From: Omphiscola glabra
Lineage: Eukaryota > Mollusca > Gastropoda > Lymnaeidae
Direction: 5' to 3'
NCBI GenBank assembly: GCA_964017045.1
Contig: OZ024801.1
Span: 28,120,049 to 28,184,048, forward strand
Length of the DNA stretch: 64,000 bases
The translations under genes and the position numbers were made by a program. Shown in pieces: positions 63,214 through 64,000 of the stretch (position 1 is its first letter; each line of letters starts with the position of its first letter). Below the pieces are notes generated by a model, which saw only the letters and a program-made list of their open reading frames with translations, did not search any database and was not told the origin of the DNA.

Positions 63214-64000
63214 AGCCCGATTAACAAATCTTAAACTGTCCTGGTTTCATCTCATGACAAACCAGGACAAAGGTAAAAAAAAATCCAGTACTTTCCTGGT
63301 ATACCCAGTACTCAAATTGCCATTTACAACATATTAATAATATGTTTACATTAATTTCATTTACATTTTTAACTAATTCTAAACTTATTCATTAAATTTA
63401 GTTTGTTTTCTTTTGCGAGTCTGTATAAATCAAATGCATGTCAAAATTATTATCTATTTTTATTTATACAATAAAATACCTTTAGTTTCATTAAAAATGT
63501 GATACTTAATTTGGAAGAGGTAATAGATACATTTCTGAGATTAACTTAGAAAAATTCAAATGGAGAAACGTGTCCGACAAATAGCAGAATACACCCGTTA
63601 CCATAATAATTGAATTTCAGTGATGTTTATTATTAGGAAGTGGAACCAGAACGATTTGAATTGACTAGCCTAATTTATTTATATAGTATGCTTTATTTAT
63701 TTACCAAAGCATCATTTCAATATTTTAAATAATAGTTCAAGAATTTGTCTAAACATTTAATAGTAAGTTGACATCATGACAGAAAAACACACTGTTTGAT
63801 AAACTCATAATATTTTATGATATCGCCGATTTTTAATAATTTTTAAAAAAATATATATTTTTTTAAAATATCTAATTGGCAAGTTAGGTTATGATTGTTA
63901 AAAATATTTAATGAAAACAAAGGAAAATATTAATAATCATCAAAATATTTTTTAAAATAAAAATTTACACAGATTATACAGTAGACTTATACTAAATATA
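63214..64000. other. Right edge, AT-rich
   Basis: No gene, RNA or repeat recognised. Confidence 0.4.

Overview
This is animal nuclear DNA, most likely from a mollusc and probably a gastropod. The evidence is spliced genes with GT-AG introns, an RPS3 and a raftlin-like gene of metazoan type, an RTE-like LINE, piggyBac and hAT elements, and a very high load of minisatellites. The species call is inference. There is no bacterial signature and no operon. The background is AT-rich with many poly-C/poly-G tracts.

Host genes are few. (1) RPS3 lies on the minus strand at 2,723-6,689. Four exons are visible, including a 10-codon first exon with a 5'TOP-like leader. Its last exon lies beyond the left edge. 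(2) An intronless 877-codon reading frame (11,078-13,711, plus) encodes a choline/carnitine acyltransferase-fold protein whose catalytic Glu-His pair reads Asn-Thr, so it is probably a pseudoenzyme. (3) A small membrane protein is likely on the minus strand at 20,105-21,541, with two alternative last exons. (4) A raftlin-like gene lies on the minus strand at 57,784-62,636, with five coding exons that join in phase to give 350 residues.

Mobile DNA fills most of the rest. A complete piggyBac element with TTAA duplications and an intact 587-codon transposase sits inside an RPS3 intron (247-2,541). An RTE-like LINE (26,926-34,470, minus) is split by a young LTR element (27,676-31,805). That element has apparently identical 489-bp LTRs, a tRNA-Pro-type primer site, a 5-bp duplication and one 586-codon frame with no recognisable reverse transcriptase or integrase. 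At least three hAT-type MITE families are present with 8-bp target duplications, plus a 1.18-kb non-autonomous hAT element, a hAT transposase remnant, a second LINE fragment, and three hammerhead-ribozyme-like motifs of the kind carried by Penelope-like elements.

About twenty tandem arrays (13 to 73 bp units, plus a 950-bp tetranucleotide tract) lie between these features. Some have higher-order structure, one is interrupted by a MITE, and one repeats the splice-acceptor region of a raftlin exon. The long frames inside these arrays are repeat artefacts. The genes do not form a pathway. The interest lies in the pseudoenzyme-like acyltransferase, the nested retroelement and the repeat architecture.
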